Source of the DNA: Ustilago trichophora
Taxonomy: Eukaryota > Basidiomycota > Ustilaginomycetes > Ustilaginales > Ustilaginaceae
Length of the DNA stretch: 64,000 nucleotides
Assembly (NCBI GenBank): GCA_900323505.1
Contig: OOIN01000001.1
Span: forward strand, 434,001 to 498,000
Direction of reading: 5' to 3'
How positions within the stretch are numbered: position 1 is the first letter of the stretch; each line of letters begins with the position of its first letter. The notes below the pieces were generated by a model that was not told where the DNA came from, made no database searches, and worked only from the letters and a program-made list of their open reading frames with translations. Shown one piece after another: positions 59,366-64,000 of the stretch. A program made the translations under genes and the position numbers.

Positions 59366-61018
59366 ATGAACGCACAGCTCCTCAACCCATTTAGCATCGA
59401 CATACCGGACACCGTTTCCACCACGCTCTCTTCGGCCGAATGCAGCGTTCTCTCCTTCAACCATGGATTTTCCAACCTCGCCGGCCAGTATCTTGCCATA
59501 GGCCGTTCCGACGGATACATTACGATTTGGGATATCGAAACCAAATCCGTCCTTCGATTGCTCGGCGGTCATGTACGACCTGTAACGTGCCTGGCGTGGA
59601 GTAGCTACAACAGGTATCTGGCGAGCTGTGCGGGCGATTGGAACGTTGTCATTTGGGATTTGGCGGCCAAGAGTGTTGCAGCTCCAAGTGTAAGAGACGG
59701 AGAAAGGGGGAGAGGTGGGGATGAGGGGGAGGACGGGGAGGAAGGAGAAGGGGAGATGGATCCAAGACTGCCTTTTGCTACCGAACGTAAGGCGACGATA
59801 CGTTTCGACTGTCCTGTGGTTTCGGTTCAGTTTGCTCCTGGGAACAGCAAACGCCTAGTGGTGGTGTTGGCTTCTAATGAGGCATACCTTATCGATATCT
59901 CCCAAAAGGTTCTTATACGTCGCCGGCGGAACGCTTCTTCTTCCAGCACACCGCTGTTCGAAGTGGAAGATCTCATCCCTTCCCCGCAACGCATTCCTCT
60001 TCTCGCCACCTCGCTCAACCAAGACTCGGACGTAGCCACGCCCCAACCGGGAATCACAGCGGCCCGATTCACCCCCGATTCGCGCCACATCTTGGCCGGA
60101 ACCACCAAAGGAACTCTTCTCATCTTCAACTCCTCCACAGGACGTCTCCTCACCACCTCTTCGGTACTAGCTACAACATCAGCCGTGAAAGAGCTATCGT
60201 TTGACACGGCCGGAAAGTTCGCGGTTGTAAACTGCAACGATCGATCGCTCCGAATCGTTTCCATAGCTTCACCATTGCAACTTACACAGCTGCACAAAGT
60301 GCAAGACATGATCCAACGTACACCGTGGGTGGATGCATCATTCACCCCTTCTTCCGACTACATTTTCGCCGGCGCTTCGCACAAAGCCGCGCACAACGTC
60401 TACATCTGGGACCGCACCTCGGGCACTCTTTCCAAGATCCTCGAGGGACCCAAGGACTGGGTGGTGCGGGTGGATTGGCATCCGACGAGACCGATGGTGG
60501 CCAGTGTGAGTAATACGGGATCGGTGTATGTCTGGTTTAGCCCAAGCGAGGAGATCTGGAGTGCATATGCTCCGGGGTTTGAAGAGTTGGAGGAGAACAT
60601 CGAGTATGAAGAGCGAGAGGATGAGTTTGATTTTTCCCACGAAGGGGAGGAAGAGGGAAGGAGGAGGAGGGGGGAGGTTGAAGCGGCTGATGTGAGAGTA
60701 ACGGGTGGAGAGGAAGGAAGAAGGTTGGTGGTGAAACAGGGTGATGAGGGTGTGGGTGCTGGGAGGGTGTGGGAGCTGCTAGGCTTGGAAGAGGGGGAGA
60801 AGAATAGATTGGAGGGGAGGAGGTTTTGGTTGGCATTGCAGCGGATCGAAGGCGAATTGTTGCAGTTGAGTAGCGATTCAGGTTGGAATAAAGCAGAAGG
60901 GAAGGATGAAGTGAGAGAATTGCAATATACGCTAAAGGACGACGATACCAGTGACGCTTTTGTCATTCCTCCTCGTTTAGAGGTCGACTATTCGGATTTC
61001 CACGATGACCATCTTTGA
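59366..61018 (+). CDS. SWD1: COMPASS subunit Swd1/RbBP5, WD40 protein
   Basis: ATG 59366 gives MNAQLLNPF, the conserved RbBP5 start; 550 residues. WD40 blades follow: LAIGRSDGYITIWDIET, GGHVRPVTCLAWSSYNRYLASCAGDWNVVIWDL, VVSVQFAPGNSKRLVVVLAS, AARFTPDSRHILAGTTKGTLLIF, ELSFDTAGKFAVVNCNDRSLRI and VRVDWHPTRPMVASVSNTGSVYVW. A Gly/Glu-rich insertion lies between the blades near residue 115-135. The C-terminal tail contains FEELEENIEYEEREDEFD, the acidic hinge that contacts Ash2 and nucleosomes, and LEVDYSDFHDDHL. The complex methylates histone H3 Lys4. Confidence 0.94.
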   Translation: MNAQLLNPFSIDIPDTVSTTLSSAECSVLSFNHGFSNLAGQYLAIGRSDGYITIWDIETKSVLRLLGGHVRPVTCLAWSSYNRYLASCAGDWNVVIWDLAAKSVAAPSVRDGERGRGGDEGEDGEEGEGEMDPRLPFATERKATIRFDCPVVSVQFAPGNSKRLVVVLASNEAYLIDISQKVLIRRRRNASSSSTPLFEVEDLIPSPQRIPLLATSLNQDSDVATPQPGITAARFTPDSRHILAGTTKGTLLIFNSSTGRLLTTSSVLATTSAVKELSFDTAGKFAVVNCNDRSLRIVSIASPLQLTQLHKVQDMIQRTPWVDASFTPSSDYIFAGASHKAAHNVYIWDRTSGTLSKILEGPKDWVVRVDWHPTRPMVASVSNTGSVYVWFSPSEEIWSAYAPGFEELEENIEYEEREDEFDFSHEGEEEGRRRRGEVEAADVRVTGGEEGRRLVVKQGDEGVGAGRVWELLGLEEGEKNRLEGRRFWLALQRIEGELLQLSSDSGWNKAEGKDEVRELQYTLKDDDTSDAFVIPPRLEVDYSDFHDDHL

Positions 61019-61159
61019 AAGCTCACACACAGACCAATTCCTATCGCATATACCACGTCACAAACAGAAAATCCAATCAGCTTGTGTGAAACAAATCCAA
61101 TTCCTTCGAGCTGGTACAATTGTCTTTGACTGTTATGGCGAAGGGGAGGGAGGGAGGGT

Positions 61160-62899
61160 TTAGAAGCCGAACACCTTTGCCGCCTTTCGGTTGGTCAAAG
61201 CGTTCATGGCTTGTTTCCTATAAGTGTCTGGGATGACTGTGATGTTGTCTCCTTTGAGCTGAAGCAATTTTTTACCGTCTGTATACTTTGGCCAGTTCAA
61301 TCCGGACAGGACCGTGGGGTCCTGGTAGTAGGTGAAGCTGATGTAAGCCCTGGGCATTTTGTCGGCAAGCACGGGGTCTTTGATTCTTCCATCTGGTCTG
61401 ACAAAGAAGTATTTAAGTTCAGAGCCATGGTAGGCACCCAAGGGGCTTCCTGTGCCGTTGGCAAACTTGTCGTTCTGCTGGAATTCGAACGACCAGACCT
61501 TGTCCTTGTTTTGCTTCCAGGGCAAAGTGGCGGCGGCGAGATAGGTTCGACGGTGGGCTTGGAAGGTAAAGTCGCCAAAGAAGGCTGCAGAGCGCTTGAA
61601 TTGGTTGCTGGATAGGGGTGGATAGGTGCGGTTGTTGAGGTTGGTGGTTCCAGCACAAGTGGCAGTCTCGGCGTTGTAGTAGGGCGAACCGACAGAAGGG
61701 TCGTCGGGGTAGTGCTTCAAGACTTCTTGCACTGCGGTCTCGGCGTAGGATGTGTTGTAGATGACAGCAGCAGAGCGGATCCAAGTCTCGAAATCGGCAG
61801 AGTTGTTGAGTTGTTTCTGGGCGAAAAGTGGTCCTTCGTCGAGGTTGTTTCCCTGGATGATGGGGATGTCGGCCAACTTGCCTTGAGGGAAGTTGACGGA
61901 AGGGTAGTCGGTGATGAGCTTGTAGTCGACCAAGGGGAGCCAAGCGAGCGCACCGGGGATGGGGAAGGTGCCTCCAGCTTGACCGGTCAGGGTCATGCCA
62001 ACATTTTGGACGGCTGTAGCATTGGCCTTACGAACACACTCGAGGAGAGAACCGCTCGTGCATCCCACACCAGCAGCGAGACTCTTGAAGCTCTTCTCGA
62101 CGGTAGGATGCCAAGGTGTCAGCAAGGGACCAGGCGCGACTCCTCCCGAGTCCATAATCGCTCCGCGCCAAAGCCCCTCGTTGTTTCCATCGTAGGCAAA
62201 GTTCTGGAGCGAGATGCTCATCGCCCCGGCACTCTCACCAAAGAGAGTGACCTTGGTAGGATCGCCACCGAACTTGCGAATGTTCTTCTTGATCCACTTG
62301 ATCGCCAACCTCTGATCGTACAGACCGGCATTGCTGGTGGCCGAGTCGCTGTTGGCGATTTCAGAGCCACCAATAAATCCAAAGGGTCCGACACGGTAGT
62401 TCATGGCGACGAACACAATGGGCTTGCCGATCTCGACACTCTTCTGCACCAGCTCGCTGGCATTGTAGGCTGGGATGCTACCGGCGAAGAAGGCACCTCC
62501 GTAGATCCAGGTGAGGACGGGAAGCTTGTCGTGCTCAGTGGTGCCCTTGGGACGGACGACGTTGAGGTTGAGGCAGTTTTCGCTCATGTTGTACAGAGGA
62601 GTTGAGGGAGGTCCAGGCTGCATGCAGATATCACCGAAGCGGGTGGCATCGATCTCGGTGTTCTTGGAAAGGTCGACAGGCTGGGGCTTGGCGAATCGAA
62701 GTTCTCCGACGGGTGGCTTGGCAAAGGGGATGCCAAAGAACTGTTCGAGACCGTAGCTCTCATCGACAAAGCCTTTGACTTTACCCTGGTGGATCTGGAC
62801 GGTGGGGTTTGCTGCCGTGTTAGCGTTGTGTGGAAGCGCAGAGACAAAGCCAACAGCCGAAGCTGCCGACACAAAGGCTGCCAGCGAAGACAGCCTCAT
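61160..62899 (-). CDS. Secreted type B carboxylesterase/lipase
   Basis: 579 residues from ATG 62897-62899. A signal peptide ([16 protein letters not shown]) leads into the classic esterase start [13 protein letters not shown] and [16 protein letters not shown]. Key motifs: [12 protein letters not shown], oxyanion hole [10 protein letters not shown], nucleophile elbow FGESAGAMS with Ser223, and a catalytic-His segment [12 protein letters not shown]. Cys pairs and N-glycosylation sites are present, like Candida-type lipases. It hydrolyses carboxylic esters outside the cell; fatty acyl or sterol esters are likely but unproved. Length is normal and there is no intron. Confidence 0.93.
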   Translation of the reverse strand: MRLSSLAAFVSAASAVGFVSALPHNANTAANPTVQIHQGKVKGFVDESYGLEQFFGIPFAKPPVGELRFAKPQPVDLSKNTEIDATRFGDICMQPGPPSTPLYNMSENCLNLNVVRPKGTTEHDKLPVLTWIYGGAFFAGSIPAYNASELVQKSVEIGKPIVFVAMNYRVGPFGFIGGSEIANSDSATSNAGLYDQRLAIKWIKKNIRKFGGDPTKVTLFGESAGAMSISLQNFAYDGNNEGLWRGAIMDSGGVAPGPLLTPWHPTVEKSFKSLAAGVGCTSGSLLECVRKANATAVQNVGMTLTGQAGGTFPIPGALAWLPLVDYKLITDYPSVNFPQGKLADIPIIQGNNLDEGPLFAQKQLNNSADFETWIRSAAVIYNTSYAETAVQEVLKHYPDDPSVGSPYYNAETATCAGTTNLNNRTYPPLSSNQFKRSAAFFGDFTFQAHRRTYLAAATLPWKQNKDKVWSFEFQQNDKFANGTGSPLGAYHGSELKYFFVRPDGRIKDPVLADKMPRAYISFTYYQDPTVLSGLNWPKYTDGKKLLQLKGDNITVIPDTYRKQAMNALTNRKAAKVFGF

Positions 62900-64000
62900 A
62901 GTGAATTCTCGGAGATGAAGCTCTTCAGTCCTCGAAAAATGGAGTTGGAAGAAAGGATTCCGACGGGAGGCGAAGGGGGATCGGGCGAAGGAGAGGAAGG
63001 TGGTGATTGCTTGAGGAGGGGGAACGGAGGATTGATGGGCGAGTCCTGGCTCATAAGGTCGTGGAGAGAGCTCCTTTTATGCGTTTCCGACAAGGGTCGA
63101 GGAGTGAATCAGCTGCTTTTAGGATTGGCTAGGCTTGTGGCGTGGCGCGGCGCGGCGAAGTCGAAGTGACTACACCATGTTTCTGTGTGATTGAGGGGTG
63201 ACAAGAGCGAGGTAGAGACCACTTTGGAAAAGCGGAGCGGCAGGAGCAACGGCCAATTCGACGAGACCTCGCTTAAGCCAGCATGCACACCGACCATGTG
63301 CTCGAATTGGCCCTGCCCACCCAAACAAGTTCGATGTCAGAAGGACAGAAGCCGCATTTTGCCCTCTGTAGAAGCTGCCTATTCCTGCGGCCGTGGTACG
63401 AGGAAGAACGCTATTCCGGCGGTATACGACCTCTGTGAGGTGGCATCGCTGCTTCGCACCATCCTCTGACTTGCGGGGAAACATGGGATCGCCATCACGT
63501 CCACGAGGTGAGCATCAAACCGAAGGAAACTTCTCACGACCACCGCTACAGGGTGCCATCACCGTACAAGCAAAGAGTGGAAATCAAGCCAGCTCGAAAG
63601 AGTTGCCATGCAAAGGATAATGTTGGGACCCCGCGACATCTGCAGCTGCAACAAGGGTGTCAGGGTTTGCTGTTTGGGCCCTTTACAAAGCCGTGCACAG
63701 CGGAAGAGCACTTGTACATACAGTAGGGCAGAGTGCGTGCATGGATTGCAACCAACCCACCATGATACATTGCAGAGAGAGCAAGGATGTGCGGGGTAGA
63801 AGCATAGATGTGGGGGAACGCACATCTCGGCGACAACCATGACACTCGAGTACATCCTGTCAAAAACGGAGGCGGAGTCCAGAAGAAGGGAGCTGCATAA
63901 AGCAGACAGAGAAGGAGAAGAAACGGCACGGACAACTCAGAAGTTGCGGCCGAGTTGGAGAATAGAGAAGTCGAGCAAATCGGCCGGTATTGGAAGGAAA
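62900..64000. other. Intergenic to window end
   Basis: Promoter of the second esterase and unassigned sequence. A GCGGC-rich patch lies near 63140-63160. No supported gene in the last 1.1 kb; the small frames overlap each other on both strands with no family features. Confidence 0.5.

Noticed and set aside
61712..62605. A 297-codon plus-strand open frame
   Set aside because: Antisense to the second carboxylesterase; no family features.
1..64000. CRISPR arrays, operons or a secondary-metabolite cluster
   Set aside because: The DNA is fungal; no regularly spaced repeats and no core biosynthetic enzyme (polyketide synthase, peptide synthetase or terpene cyclase) was seen.

Overview
The window looks like nuclear DNA from a smut fungus (Basidiomycota, Ustilaginomycotina; most likely an Ustilaginaceae relative of Ustilago or Sporisorium). 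This is inferred from dense gene packing, mostly intronless genes, short introns with GTAAGT/GTGAGT donors and CTAAC-type branch sites, strong C-ending codon bias in the pyruvate kinase gene, and gene content such as a Cdc15-type F-BAR/SH3 protein. Identification rests on reading translated motifs by eye; no database search was run.

Layout. 1-8.3 kb: 3' end of a peroxisomal beta-oxidation multifunctional enzyme (Fox2/MFE2), a mitochondrial-type cation diffusion facilitator, a tandem PH-domain protein, and a three-exon complex I subunit (NDUFB11/ESSS). 8.6-10.8 kb: a secreted type B carboxylesterase. 10.8-22.7 kb: a decayed, repeat-rich island. It holds a truncated AN1 zinc-finger gene, a possible old retroelement remnant, a 7.4-kb Ty3/gypsy-type LTR retrotransposon on the minus strand with two 255-bp LTRs that look identical, and an AlkB-like dioxygenase gene with a one-base frameshift.

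24-46.5 kb: pyruvate kinase, an ELO-family fatty acid elongase, an unknown secreted protein, alpha-SNAP (Sec17), an unknown disordered protein, a GNAT acetyltransferase, tubulin cofactor B, an RBM39/Rsd1-type splicing factor, a WDR8/WRAP73-like WD protein, Elongator subunit Elp6, and a tail-anchored GT4 glycosyltransferase. 46.6-64 kb: a Cdc15-like F-BAR/SH3 protein, a CorA-like metal transporter, cytochrome c oxidase subunit VIIc (Cox8), Brix protein Rpf1, COMPASS subunit Swd1/RbBP5, and a second secreted carboxylesterase. Most genes are ordinary housekeeping genes, often in divergent or convergent pairs sharing short spacers; no biosynthetic cluster is evident.

The most notable observations are: (1) the COX7C/Cox8 gene appears to need a 4-nucleotide microexon (56719-56722) to join its mitochondrial leader to its membrane domain in frame; (2) the retrotransposon has a textbook -1 frameshift heptamer, GGGAAAC, exactly phased just before the gag stop, and two in-frame UGA codons in pol, each followed by C; (3) its apparently identical LTRs lack a target-site duplication; and (4) two genes flanking the island are broken.
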